A stretch of DNA of 64,000 bases from Promicromonospora sukumoe (GCF_014137995.1 NZ_JACGWV010000002.1:992001-1056000), one strand, 5' to 3'; positions 17,101 through 25,388 are shown, numbered from the stretch's first letter. Numbers and translations are program-made. Notes: generated from the sequence alone by a model not told the origin.

Positions 17101-17656
17101 CCTCGCGCGTGGCCGCCAGCGAGAAGCGCACGCCGCCGTCGCGGGAGCGCACCAGGATCTCGTCCGACACGGACCGGACCGCGGCGAACCCGACCCCGAA
17201 CCGCCCCACGACGCCGTGCGACCCCGACACCGGCTCCGAGCCGGCACCGGAACCAGAGCCAGAGTCGGAACCGGAACCGGAACCCGCGGACCCGGACTTC
17301 GCGGACGCCCGCAGCGAGGCCAGCGAGGCGACCCCGCCGGCGTCGAGCGCCGCGCCCGTGTTGGCGGCCACCAGCCACCAGCCGGCATCGGAGCCACCCG
17401 GGTCGTCAGAGCCATACCCGTCGTCGCCCGCGAACCCCCGAGGCTCCAGCGTCAGCATCAGCCGGCCCGGCACCCCGGCGCGCGCGGCGGCGTCGGCCGC
17501 GTTCTGCGCCAGCTCCACGACCACCCGGTCGCGGTACCAGCCGCGCGCGTGGTCCTCCTCGGAGTTCGCGTCCTCGCGGAACCGCGTCGGCGACGCGAGC
17601 CACGCCTCGGTCACCGCGCGCCGCAGCGCGCCGGTGCCGAAGGGGTCGTGGGTCAC
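14132..17656 (-). CDS. Sacsin/Hsp90-like GHKL ATPase protein
   Basis: A 1174-aa protein whose first roughly 250 residues form a GHKL ATP-binding domain like that of sacsin and Hsp90. The N-box is VVELAQNAADAA (near residue 30) and the G-box is GRFGVGFAAVRSVSDEI. A Ser-Gly low-complexity run lies just before the G-box, in the position of the ATP lid. The remainder is a long, Ala/Asp/Pro-rich region without a domain I can name. The GTG at 17656 overlaps the DUF3027 stop (GTGA), so the genes are coupled; an open frame continues further upstream but lies inside the DUF3027 gene. Probably a chaperone-like ATPase, unproven. Confidence 0.8.
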   Translation of the reverse strand: MTHDPFGTGALRRAVTEAWLASPTRFREDANSEEDHARGWYRDRVVVELAQNAADAAARAGVPGRLMLTLEPRGFAGDDGYGSDDPGGSDAGWWLVAANTGAALDAGGVASLASLRASAKSGSAGSGSGSDSGSGSGAGSEPVSGSHGVVGRFGVGFAAVRSVSDEILVRSRDGGVRFSLAATREALGLAPGLGHGADGNETGPLHRDRSDVGPVSAQPTDLAASGGAGGEAAGRLVGEAERRGGALPVLRLPFPASGTTPEEPDTVVELRLRDDAAVAAVRAQLAAVDDGLLLALPALDELVIEDDYAGQPGSDLGDAVPHATPRVLRDVATRWRVHRSSGALEPDGSLPSEARRPDWSVLWALPVPGRSAAGGFAAAGLAAAGPTSNAPTWTASTLHAPTPTDVRLTFPALLIASFPVDPGRRGVLPGPTSDRVAAEAGRAYAAFLGELAAGSPDGDTLTGGLPTSDPTAGATGDPGPAPSGTAAPDLLGLVPAGLPAGEVDAAIRASAAQALRDTPLLRPSEADAPVAPRDAAFVAGPLGEEPELARALAPGAPRSLVTVPVRYQALVRSLGADAVDLADLVEALPPEPDAVHAALDALAPHAGEPTVLEAVAGMPLPLADGRVTRGARGTVLLDTPWLAGIARALGVRVVHPDVVHPVLERVGAVPTTPRGLLADAGVRSAALGAAEDVLDDGDAEHLAAVLSARPSSAPDDGGPDGGPGPEAGPGPDDGPAATVSAVLELVRLAVAASGPGDLPFWLGELPVVADGAVAPLRETALPGTWAARHLDLAPVHDGVVERWGGDTLEAAGAHAGLCVYRVSDVVTPDGDDDADYGPDDPAGWLADWDEYLDLLADELGAGAWVGDVAAVLDLDALTDVAGTEPEQSRLAAGLARVAADPDLRRALLTPVRSPDAPDRQAVSYTAWFLRRRLGAPFALGDVPLLPPAPPETAGLDADLLVALGGLHNLADLPGRDWPTVLEGLPDAESGSAGRVRADVARAVWAGLAALARADGPGIAPPRLPALGPAGITVERTDDLAVAASPRWAQLGPVVPAPADVAGALADLLDLPLEGGSDVGPDEPGEPAELDPRVRAVVPGAPATWRRHTTLTVEGRGVAWWVTTVEGEGAVAHAVSPEGLARALAELTGADALLLEAVLRDPGRAEALDAERAWG

Positions 17657-18492
17657 GCGGAGGGTTCGCCCCCGGCGGCCTCCGGCGCCTCGTCCGCGGT
17701 GGCCACGGGCTCGATCTCGTTCTCGTCGATCAGGGGGGCCGGCGCGGGCCAGTCGGTCGGGTGCGCCTCGACGTCGGTCTCCGAGTGGGCGCCGCAGCCG
17801 TGGTCGAGCGAGACCACCTTGCCGTCGTCGGGCGACCATTCGTTGGCGCACACCCCGAAGAGCTGGCCCATCGGGCCGGACAGCGGGATGAGGAACGCGC
17901 AGTCCGTGCACTCGGCGGCCGCCGCCACGGAACCCGCGGACGTGGGGCCGCGCGAACCGCGGTACCAGCGCTCCGCGGCCTCGGCGCGGCCCTGCGGCGA
18001 CAGCACGCGGGTGCGGGCGAGCGCCAGCTCGTCGATCGCCACCTCGTCGACCTCGGGGTCGCCGGTGGCGGTGTAGCCGGGCTCGAGCCGCGGGTCGTCG
18101 GCGCGGAACGGCAGCACGTCGCCGGGGCCGACGTCGCCCGGGCGCAGGCGCTCGGACCACGGGAGCCAGGCCGGCGCGAGGATCGCCTCGTCGCCGGGCA
18201 GCAGCTCGACCTCGCTGATCGTGGCGGCCCGGCCACGCGGCACGCGCGTGACGGTGACCGTCCAGTGCCAGCCGCGGTACCCCCGCATGGTCGCGGCGAA
18301 GCGGTGCGAGACCACCCGCTCGTCCTCGAAGAAGGTGCCGAGGTGCTCCCCGACGTCGTCGGGCCGCTCGGCGACCTCCTGCGCTGCGGCGCGCGCGAGA
18401 TCCGCGGCGCCGTTCAGCACGGCGTCACGGCTGGAGCGTGCGGCGACCCGCCGGGTAGGCGTTCGTGTGGCGGGCGCGGTGATCGTCACCAT
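17653..18492 (-). CDS. DUF3027 domain protein
   Basis: A 279-aa protein of the actinobacterial DUF3027 family. The central part contains GYRGWHWTVTVTRVPRG and a pair of metal-site-like motifs: ECTDCAF near residue 195, then FGVCANEWSPDDG and HGCGAH. That arrangement of Cys/His residues could bind zinc. No activity is known. It sits between a cold-shock protein gene (upstream) and the sacsin-like ATPase, overlapping the latter by four bases. The order cold shock, DUF3027, Hsp90-like ATPase recurs in Actinobacteria as I recall it, which suggests a shared task. GTG 18489 is an alternative start with better spacing to GAGGA. Confidence 0.85.
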   Translation of the reverse strand: MVTITAPATRTPTRRVAARSSRDAVLNGAADLARAAAQEVAERPDDVGEHLGTFFEDERVVSHRFAATMRGYRGWHWTVTVTRVPRGRAATISEVELLPGDEAILAPAWLPWSERLRPGDVGPGDVLPFRADDPRLEPGYTATGDPEVDEVAIDELALARTRVLSPQGRAEAAERWYRGSRGPTSAGSVAAAAECTDCAFLIPLSGPMGQLFGVCANEWSPDDGKVVSLDHGCGAHSETDVEAHPTDWPAPAPLIDENEIEPVATADEAPEAAGGEPSA

Positions 18493-18514
18493 GTTCCTCG
18501 GGACCTCGTGGGTT

Positions 18515-18889
18515 TCAGGCGTCGAAGTCGTCTGCGACCTTGCGCAGCATCTTGGCTAGCGTCTCCGGGTTCTTCGGATAACGCCCCTTGCGCAGGTCAT
18601 TTGCCACCCGGTCGAGCATCTGGGTCAGGTCGCCGACGATGACAGCCATGTCGTCGGCGGGCTTGCGCCGCGCCTTGGCGACCGACGGCGCGGCGTCGAG
18701 CACCTTGACCGCGAGCGCCTGGGGTCCGCGGCGGCCGTCGGCCACCCCGAAGTCCACGCGCGCGCCAGGCTTCGGCACGACGCCCTCGGGCAGGGCGGAG
18801 GCGTGCAGAAAGACCTCGCCTCCGTCCTCGTTGGCGATGAAACCGAAGCCTTTGTCGGTGTCGAACCACTTGACCTTGCCGGTGGGCAC
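18515..18889 (-). CDS. Extended cold-shock domain protein
   Basis: A 124-aa protein: an N-terminal cold-shock domain (about 1-65) with GKVKWFDTDKGFGFI (RNP1) and VFLHAS (RNP2), followed by a roughly 55-residue C-terminal extension containing DLTQMLDRVANDLRKG and ending RKVADDFDA. Ordinary CspA proteins have about 67 residues, so the tail is a defining feature. It should bind single-stranded RNA or DNA. The GTG at 18889 is chosen because the fold begins there and AGAAGG lies about seven bases upstream; longer frames upstream are rejected. It may lead the DUF3027-ATPase operon. Confidence 0.88.
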   Translation of the reverse strand: MPTGKVKWFDTDKGFGFIANEDGGEVFLHASALPEGVVPKPGARVDFGVADGRRGPQALAVKVLDAAPSVAKARRKPADDMAVIVGDLTQMLDRVANDLRKGRYPKNPETLAKMLRKVADDFDA

Positions 18890-19072
18890 TGCAACCTTCT
18901 TCTGTGCTTGTCGGTACTGCTCGCGAAACTGCTCAGGGCGGTCCGAGGTGCTGCGGCTGACGCGCTCTCTCCGGACCCGTTGCACAAGGTTACCGGGCAG
19001 ATGCCTACCGCGTCGCATGCATTGACCGTTCTTCGCCCGCGTGGCGCGCACGAGGCGCCCCGCTGACCGGTC

Positions 19073-19816
19073 TCAGACCCCGATGCCCAGGTCGGCGCCG
19101 AGCCGGAGCGCCACCTCGTCGAGCCACCGGGCCGGGTCGGCGACCGAGCCGACCTGGTGGCCGAACAGCTCGAACGAGATCAGGCCGAAGAGCGTGGTCC
19201 ACGCCATGATCGTGCGGCGCACGGCCTCCGGGACGTCGTCGTCGGCCAGGTCGGCGCCTGCCCAGAGGCCCTGGTCCGCGATGAACGCGAGCCCGGGCGC
19301 GATGGTCACGGGCGCGTCCGCGGTGGCCGCGGCCACGGGGGCCGGCACGGCGGCGGGGCGCGCGCCCGCGGCATAGGCGTCGCCGGTGATCGTGGCGAGC
19401 ACGCGGACGACGCGGACGGCAGGCACGACAGTGTCCCGCGGCGCGGCGTAACCGGGCACGGGTGTGCCGTACAGCAGCCCGAACTCCCCCGGGTGGGCCA
19501 CGCACCAGGCCCGCACGGCACGGAAGGTCGCCAGCCACCGGGCGCCGGTGTCGGCGCGGTCGGCGACGGCGGCGTCGGCGGCCTCCGCGGCGGCGCCGAG
19601 CTCGTCGTACGACTCGATCAAGAGCGCCGTGAGCAGCGCGTCGCGGCTCGGGAAGTACCGGTACACGGCCGACGACACCATCTCGACGTCGCGCGCGACG
19701 GCGCGCAGCGAGAGCGCGGCGGCGCCGTCGGTGGACAGCCGCGCGCGGGCCGCGTCGAGGATCTCGCGGGTGATCGTCTCGCGGGCGAGGGCGCGGGCGG
19801 TACGGGCGGGACTCAT
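19073..19816 (-). CDS. TetR/AcrR-family regulator (WHG C-terminal type)
   Basis: A 247-aa repressor. The N-terminal helix-turn-helix is LSLRAVARDVEMVSSAVYRY followed by FPSRDALL (residues about 36-65). The C-terminal ligand-binding domain resembles the TetR_C WHG group, with ARWLATFRAVRAWCVAHPGEF and an FGLISFELFGH segment. It is divergent from an NAD-dependent epimerase gene, and the shared intergenic region holds two copies of a palindromic operator. It therefore very likely represses itself and that gene. The ligand is unknown. Confidence 0.88.
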   Translation of the reverse strand: MSPARTARALARETITREILDAARARLSTDGAAALSLRAVARDVEMVSSAVYRYFPSRDALLTALLIESYDELGAAAEAADAAVADRADTGARWLATFRAVRAWCVAHPGEFGLLYGTPVPGYAAPRDTVVPAVRVVRVLATITGDAYAAGARPAAVPAPVAAATADAPVTIAPGLAFIADQGLWAGADLADDDVPEAVRRTIMAWTTLFGLISFELFGHQVGSVADPARWLDEVALRLGADLGIGV

Positions 19817-19854
19817 GCCGCCCAGGTTCGCATGTCAGATCACTGCACACAACT

Positions 19855-19869
19855 GAGAGCACTGCTCTT
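19855..19869. promoter_or_regulatory. TetR operator copy 1 (GAGAGC-ACT-GCTCTT)
   Basis: Near-perfect inverted repeat 39 bp upstream of the tetR start, matching the copy at 19910-19924. Confidence 0.65.
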
Positions 19870-19909
19870 GCCAAGGCGCACCCGCCCGTGCCACGCTTGC
19901 GCCACAACA

Positions 19910-19924
19910 GAGAGCACCGCTCTC
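19910..19924. promoter_or_regulatory. TetR operator copy 2 (GAGAGC-ACC-GCTCTC)
   Basis: Perfect 6-3-6 inverted repeat 17 bp before the epimerase ATG, with a centre-to-centre distance of 55 bp from copy 1. Two matching sites in a divergent promoter region are strong evidence for the local TetR protein. Confidence 0.68.
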
Positions 19925-19941
19925 GGAATGGAGCATCGATC

Positions 19942-20862
19942 ATGTCTGACAGCCACCTCGTCGTCGGCGCCGGCCCCATCGGCAAGCACGTCGCCGCCCT
20001 GCTCGCCGGGCGCGGGTCCCGCGTCACGGTCGTGAGCCGATCGGGCAGGACCACCGGGATCGACGGCGTGGAGCACCTCGCCCTCGACGCCTCCGACGCC
20101 GACGCCCTGTCCCGCGCGGCCGAGGGGACCGACTACCTCTACAACTGCGCCAACCCGGCCGACTACACGCAGTGGGAGCGGGTGTGGCCGCCGCTGGCCG
20201 CCTCCCTGCTCACCGCCGCGGAGCGCTCCGGCGCCGTCTACGGCATCACCGGCACCCTGTACCCCTACGGCCCCGTCGGCGTGCCGATCTCCGAGGACCT
20301 GCCCGACGCCGCGACCGACCACAAGGGCGTGCTGCGGGCCCGGATGTGGGCCGACGCCCGCGCGGCGCACGAGGCCGGGCGCATCCGCGCCGTCGAGATC
20401 CGCGGCTCCGACTACATGGGGCGCGGCGTGGGCGGCAACGGGCACATCTCGCGCCTGGTGCCGAGCGCGCTGCAGGGCAAGCGCGCCCTGATGATGGGCC
20501 GCACCGACCTACCGCACACCTTCACCGACGTCGCCGACGCCGCCCGCACGCTGGTCGCCGCTGCGGAGGACCCGGGCGCGCACGGTCGCGTCTGGCACGT
20601 GCCGAGCAACCCGCCGGTCACGCAGGCGCAGGCGCTCACCGACGTGCTCGCGAGCGCGGGGAGGCCGCCGGTGAGGATCACGTCCCTGCGCGGCGCCGGG
20701 CTCGCCGCGGCGGCCCTGGCCGTCCCGTTCATGCGCGAGATGCGGGAGATCATCTACCAGTGGGAGCGGCCTTACGTCCTGGACGACGCCGCCGCCCGCG
20801 CCCGCTTCGGCATCACCCCGACGCCGTGGGAGGAGGTCTGCGCCCGCACCGCGCAGGTCTGA
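19942..20862 (+). CDS. NAD-dependent epimerase/dehydratase-like protein
   Basis: A 306-aa Rossmann-fold protein with the N-terminal dinucleotide motif VVGAGPIGKHVAALL (residues 7-21). It is an extended or atypical SDR: the region YGITGTLYPYGPVG takes the place of the usual YxxxK segment, and SDYMGRGVGGNG and FTDVADAARTLV follow. Substrate unknown; similar proteins act on sugar nucleotides or as NAD-binding reductases. The ATG at 19942 is preferred over an upstream ATG that would place a translated leader across the operator. Its expression is presumably induced when the divergent TetR protein binds its ligand. Confidence 0.82.
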   Translation: MSDSHLVVGAGPIGKHVAALLAGRGSRVTVVSRSGRTTGIDGVEHLALDASDADALSRAAEGTDYLYNCANPADYTQWERVWPPLAASLLTAAERSGAVYGITGTLYPYGPVGVPISEDLPDAATDHKGVLRARMWADARAAHEAGRIRAVEIRGSDYMGRGVGGNGHISRLVPSALQGKRALMMGRTDLPHTFTDVADAARTLVAAAEDPGAHGRVWHVPSNPPVTQAQALTDVLASAGRPPVRITSLRGAGLAAAALAVPFMREMREIIYQWERPYVLDDAAARARFGITPTPWEEVCARTAQV

Positions 20863-20910
20863 CGGCGGCCCGGGGCGCCGCGCGCGCGACGGGGCCGCAG
20901 GAAACCCGCG

Positions 20911-20916
20911 TAGCAT
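20911..20916 (+). promoter_or_regulatory. -10 hexamer of leaderless XPB-associated gene
   Basis: TAGCAT ends seven bases before the ATG at 20924. Confidence 0.5.
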
Positions 20917-20923
20917 CGTCAGG

Positions 20924-23629
20924 ATGGCCTCCTCGCTCCCCGCAGCGCCGGCGGCGGCCACGCGGCACTTCGCCGACGACCTCCGGCAGCGCTCGGACAC
21001 CGCGCTCGCCGCGCTCCTGCGCGCCCGTCCTGATCTCGCCGCTCCCTCTCCTTCCACGCTCCGGTCGCTCGCGGCCCGCGCGTCGAGCCGCACCTCGCTC
21101 GAGCGTGCGCTCTCCCGTTCCGACGCCCTGACGCTCCAGGTCCTGGAGGCGGTGCTCGCCCTGGAGCCCGTCTTCCGCGCCCCGCCCGGCCCCGGGGGCC
21201 CGGGCACCGCCGAGCCGCCGCTGCCCGGACCCCTCAGCACCGACGTGGTCACCTGGGCGGTCGGCGGTTCCGCGGACGACCGGCCCCTGGTGGCGGCGGC
21301 CGTCGAGCGGGCCGTGGAGCAGGCCCTGCTCTGGGACACGGGTCAGGCCCCGGGGCAGGACGCCGGGCCCGACGCCGGCCCCGACGACCCGGCGTCGGGC
21401 CAGGACCTGCGCACCTCGCCCGGGCTGGACGAGCTGCTCGGCCCGAACCCCGCGGGCCTGGGCCCGCACGTCGAACCCGTCCCGGACGGGCTGGCCGCCG
21501 CCGTGGCCGGAGCGCTGGCCCCCGGCCCGGACGGGACGGACGCCGCGCTCGACGCCCTGCTCGCCGAGGCGCCCGGCGGGGCCCGTCAGATCCTCGACGC
21601 CCTCACCTGGGGGCCGCCCGTCGGCGTCGTGCCGGCCGCGGGCACCCGCCCGCGCGACGCGGTGAACTGGCTGGTCACCGCCCATCTCCTGGTCCGCTCG
21701 GACGCTCGGCACGTGGTGCTGCCCCGGCTGGTCGGGCTGGCGCTCCGCGGCGGGCACACCCACCGTGCGCCGCACACCCGGGCCCCCGAGCCCCGGGGCC
21801 GCGCCGTGCACCCGGACACCGCCGACGCCGAGGCGGCGAGCGCCGCGCTCGAGCTCGTCCGCCGCGTGCGGGTGCTGCGCCAGGCGTGGGACGAGAGCCC
21901 GCCGTCGGTGCTGCGCGCCGGCGGCCTGGGCGTGCGGGACCTGCGGCGGATCGCCGTGCTGCTGGAGACGGACGAGCCCGCGGCGGCGTTCGTCGTCGAG
22001 GTCGCCGCGCTGGCGGGCCTGGTGCGGGACGACGGCGAGGCGCCGCCGTCGTACGTGCCGACGGTGACCGACTGGGACGACCTGGACGACGCGGCCCGCT
22101 GGGCCCGCCTGGCCGAGGCCTGGCTGGCCTCCCGCCGGGCGCCGTGGCTGGTGGGCTCGCGCGACGACAAGGGTGCGCTGCGCGCGCCGCTGTCGCCGGA
22201 CCTGCAGCGGCCCTGGGTGCCGCGCCTGCGCGAGAGCGTGCTCGGGGTGCTCGCGGCGGGCCGGGCCGACGACGCGGTCCTCGCGCCGACGTCGGACGCC
22301 GTGGTCGAGGTGCTGACGTGGCACACGCCCCGTTCGGTGCCGCCCGCGAGCGCCGTCGAGGGGCTGCTGGCCGAGGCCGCGTGGCTGGGCGTGACGGGCG
22401 CGGGCGCCCTGTCGGCGCCGGGCCGGGCGCTCCTGCCGGACGCGCCCGAGGCGCCGAGCGGGCCGGACGACGTCGCCGGGACGCTGCGGGCGGTGCTGCC
22501 GCAGGAGGTGGACGAGATCCTGCTCCAGGGCGACCTGACCGGCATCGTCCCGGGCCGGCCGTCGCGCGAGCTCGCGCGGCTCCTGGAGCGGTCGACGGAC
22601 GTGGAGTCGCGCGGCGCGGCCACGACGGTGCGGTTCAGCCCCGCCTCGGTCACGCGCGCGCTCGACCAGGGGGAGACGGCGGAGGGCCTGCTCGACGAGC
22701 TGTCGCACCGCTCCCCCGTCCCCGTGCCCCAGCCGCTGGAGTACCTGGTCCGGGACACGGCCCGACGGCACGGCGCGGTGCGCGTGGGCTCGGCGTCGGC
22801 GTACCTGCGGGCCGCGGACCCGACCGTCCTCGCCGGTCTGGAGCACGACCCGTCGCTCGTCGGGCTGGGGCTGGTGCGGCTCGCGCCCACGGTCCTGGCG
22901 GCGTCGGTCCCGGCGGCCGCCCTGCACGAGGCGCTGCGCAGCCGCGGCCTGGTCTCGGCCCTGGAGGGCCCGGACGGCCGGGTGCTCGTCGCGCGGCGCG
23001 GCGTCACGGGCCGCGCCATGCCGGCCCCGCGCTCGGCGGCCGCGATCCGGATGGGTTCCGCGTCCGACGTCGCCACCCGGGCACCCGACCCCGAGGCGCT
23101 GGTCGCCGACCTGCGCGCCGTCGAGGCGGCGGCGCGGTCCGGTGCGCGGGCGCGGGCGGACGCCGCCGAGGTGGCGCACTCCGTCGCGCCGTCCGGCGGA
23201 CCCCTGCGCGGCTACCGCGTGGTCCCCGGCCGGCCCGCCGGCACGGGCACGGCGGAGGAGGTGACGTCCGGGGCGCCCGAGGCGCCCGTACCGCCCCGGC
23301 CGGCGAACGGGTCGGCGTCCGCGCCGCCGGCCGTCGTCGGGCAAGCCGGTGACCTGGGCCTCGACCCGGACGACGACGACCCGGGAACACAGCACCCCGC
23401 TGACGGGTTGGCACTGCTGCGCGACGCGCTCCGCGACGGCTCCACGGTGATCATCGAGGTGGCCGGGCACACCGGCCGGCTGGAGCGCCGCGAGCTCAAA
23501 CCCCTGAACCTCGACGGCGGCAGGCTTCGTGCGCTCGACCCGGACCGCGAGGCCGAGCTGACGATCGCCGTCCACCGCATCGCGTCGGTCCTGCCGACGT
23601 CACCACGCCCTGAGGCGAACCAGAACTGA
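20924..23629 (+). CDS. XPB-associated helicase-domain protein
   Basis: A 901-aa protein of the family annotated as helicase-associated (homologue of mycobacterial Rv0862c). A Helicase_C_3/XPB N-terminal-like domain lies at about 510-640 (EVDEILLQGDLTGIVPG, then RFSPASVTRALDQGETAEG). The C-terminal 70 residues form a WYL-like beta module (GSTVIIEVAGHTGRLERREL, HRIASVLPT). There is no Walker motif, so it is not itself an ATPase. It lies 16 bp upstream of the XPB helicase gene and is probably cotranscribed, as in mycobacteria. A DNA-binding or regulatory partner for XPB is the likely role, inferred from context. Confidence 0.85.
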   Translation: MASSLPAAPAAATRHFADDLRQRSDTALAALLRARPDLAAPSPSTLRSLAARASSRTSLERALSRSDALTLQVLEAVLALEPVFRAPPGPGGPGTAEPPLPGPLSTDVVTWAVGGSADDRPLVAAAVERAVEQALLWDTGQAPGQDAGPDAGPDDPASGQDLRTSPGLDELLGPNPAGLGPHVEPVPDGLAAAVAGALAPGPDGTDAALDALLAEAPGGARQILDALTWGPPVGVVPAAGTRPRDAVNWLVTAHLLVRSDARHVVLPRLVGLALRGGHTHRAPHTRAPEPRGRAVHPDTADAEAASAALELVRRVRVLRQAWDESPPSVLRAGGLGVRDLRRIAVLLETDEPAAAFVVEVAALAGLVRDDGEAPPSYVPTVTDWDDLDDAARWARLAEAWLASRRAPWLVGSRDDKGALRAPLSPDLQRPWVPRLRESVLGVLAAGRADDAVLAPTSDAVVEVLTWHTPRSVPPASAVEGLLAEAAWLGVTGAGALSAPGRALLPDAPEAPSGPDDVAGTLRAVLPQEVDEILLQGDLTGIVPGRPSRELARLLERSTDVESRGAATTVRFSPASVTRALDQGETAEGLLDELSHRSPVPVPQPLEYLVRDTARRHGAVRVGSASAYLRAADPTVLAGLEHDPSLVGLGLVRLAPTVLAASVPAAALHEALRSRGLVSALEGPDGRVLVARRGVTGRAMPAPRSAAAIRMGSASDVATRAPDPEALVADLRAVEAAARSGARARADAAEVAHSVAPSGGPLRGYRVVPGRPAGTGTAEEVTSGAPEAPVPPRPANGSASAPPAVVGQAGDLGLDPDDDDPGTQHPADGLALLRDALRDGSTVIIEVAGHTGRLERRELKPLNLDGGRLRALDPDREAELTIAVHRIASVLPTSPRPEANQN

Positions 23630-23645
23630 GACTGAGGGAGACCAC

Positions 23646-25343
23646 ATGCCCGACGGCCCGTTGATCGTGCAGAGTGACAAGACGCTCCTGCTCGAGGTCG
23701 ACCACCCGAGCGCCGAGCAGGCGCGACGCTCCATCGCGCCGTTCGCCGAGCTGGAGCGCGCGCCCGAGCACGTGCACACCTACCGCCTGACGGCGCTGGG
23801 CCTGTGGAACGCGCGCGCGGCCGGCCACGACGCGGAGCAGGTCGTGAACACGCTCATCGAGTTCAGCCGCTACCCCGTGCCGCACGCGCTGCTGGTCGAC
23901 GTCGCCGAGACGATGTCCCGCTACGGGCGGCTCCAGCTCGCGCAGGACCCGGCGCACGGCCTCGTGCTGCGCAGCACCGACCGGGCCGTCCTCGCGGAGG
24001 TGCTGAAGTCGAAGCGGACCGCGGGCCTCGTCGGCGCGCGGATCGACGAGGCCACGGTGACGGTGCACCCCTCCGAGCGCGGCCACCTCAAGCAGGTCCT
24101 GGTCAAGCTCGGCTGGCCGGCCGAGGACCTCGCGGGCTACGTCGACGGCGAGAAGCACCCGATCGAGCTGAGCCCGGTCACCAAGCCGCAGACGGCGCAC
24201 GAGAAAGCCTCCGCGTGGGAGATGCGGCCCTACCAGGCGCAGGCCGTGGACGGGTTCTGGCACGGCGGCTCGGGCGTCGTGGTGCTGCCCTGCGGCGCCG
24301 GCAAGACGATCGTGGGCGCGGGCGCCATGGCCAAGTCGGGCACGACGACGCTCATCCTGGTGACGAACACCGTCAGCGCGCGCCAGTGGCGCGACGAGCT
24401 GGTGCGGCGCACCACGCTGACCGAGGACGAGATCGGCGAGTACTCCGGCACGAAGAAGGAGATCAAGCCGGTCACGATCGCCACGTACCAGGTGCTCACG
24501 ACCAAGCGGAAGGGCGTCTACACGCACCTCGAGCTGCTCGACGCCCGCGACTGGGGCCTCGTCCTGTACGACGAGGTGCACCTGCTGCCCGCGCCGGTCT
24601 TCCGGATGACGGCGGACCTCCAGGCCCGCCGTCGGCTCGGCCTGACCGCCACGCTGGTGCGCGAGGACGGCCGCGAGGACGAGGTGTTCAGCCTGATCGG
24701 GCCCAAGCGGTTCGACGCGCCGTGGAAGGACATCGAGTCCCAGGGCTACATCGCGCCCGCCGACTGCGTCGAGGTGCGCCTCACGCTGCCGGAGAGCGAG
24801 CGGATGACGTACGCGACGGCCGAGACGGAGGACAAGTACCGGCTGGCCGCGTCGGCGTCGGGCAAGAAGAAGGTGGTGGAGCAGATCGTGGCGCGCCACC
24901 CCGACGACCAGGTGCTGGTCATCGGGCAGTACATCGACCAGCTCGAGGAGCTGGCCGAGCACCTCGAGGCGCCGATCATCACCGGGCAGACCACCAACAA
25001 GGAGCGGCAGCGGCTGTTCGGGGCGTTCCGCGAGGGCGAGATCTCCCGGCTCGTGGTGAGCAAGGTCGCCAACTACTCGGTGGACCTGCCGGAGGCTTCG
25101 GTCGCCATCCAGGTGTCGGGGTCGTTCGGGTCGCGGCAGGAGGAGGCCCAGCGCCTCGGGCGCATCATGCGGCCCAAGGCCGACGGTCGCACCGCGCACT
25201 TCTACGCCGTGGTCGCGCGGGACACCGTGGACCAGGACTTCGCCGCCCACCGACAGCGGTTCCTTGCCGAGCAGGGCTACGCGTACCGCATCGTGGACGC
25301 CGAGGACCTGGACGGCTCGCCCGCCGGCACCACGGCGCCCTGA
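23646..25343 (+). CDS. XPB-type DNA repair helicase
   Basis: A superfamily 2, 3'-5' DNA helicase of 565 aa, like archaeal/eukaryal XPB and mycobacterial Ercc3. The N-terminal damage-recognition-like region covers 1-180. Motif I is PCGAGKTIVGAG, motif II DEVH, motif III LTATLVRED with the RED element, and motif VI QRLGRIMRP. It probably unwinds or remodels DNA during repair. A GAGGGAGA ribosome-binding site precedes the ATG, and the partner gene lies directly upstream. A small hairpin at 25389 may end the transcript. Confidence 0.95.
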   Translation: MPDGPLIVQSDKTLLLEVDHPSAEQARRSIAPFAELERAPEHVHTYRLTALGLWNARAAGHDAEQVVNTLIEFSRYPVPHALLVDVAETMSRYGRLQLAQDPAHGLVLRSTDRAVLAEVLKSKRTAGLVGARIDEATVTVHPSERGHLKQVLVKLGWPAEDLAGYVDGEKHPIELSPVTKPQTAHEKASAWEMRPYQAQAVDGFWHGGSGVVVLPCGAGKTIVGAGAMAKSGTTTLILVTNTVSARQWRDELVRRTTLTEDEIGEYSGTKKEIKPVTIATYQVLTTKRKGVYTHLELLDARDWGLVLYDEVHLLPAPVFRMTADLQARRRLGLTATLVREDGREDEVFSLIGPKRFDAPWKDIESQGYIAPADCVEVRLTLPESERMTYATAETEDKYRLAASASGKKKVVEQIVARHPDDQVLVIGQYIDQLEELAEHLEAPIITGQTTNKERQRLFGAFREGEISRLVVSKVANYSVDLPEASVAIQVSGSFGSRQEEAQRLGRIMRPKADGRTAHFYAVVARDTVDQDFAAHRQRFLAEQGYAYRIVDAEDLDGSPAGTTAP

Positions 25344-25388
25344 CGCCGCCCGGACGGCGCCCTGCCGACGTACTGACCCGGGCGTGAA

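Noticed and set aside
17657..18160. Upstream extension of the ATPase open frame
   Set aside because: The extension lies inside the DUF3027 gene and reads as Arg/Pro-rich shadow sequence; the GTG at 17656 begins recognisable protein and overlaps the DUF3027 stop.
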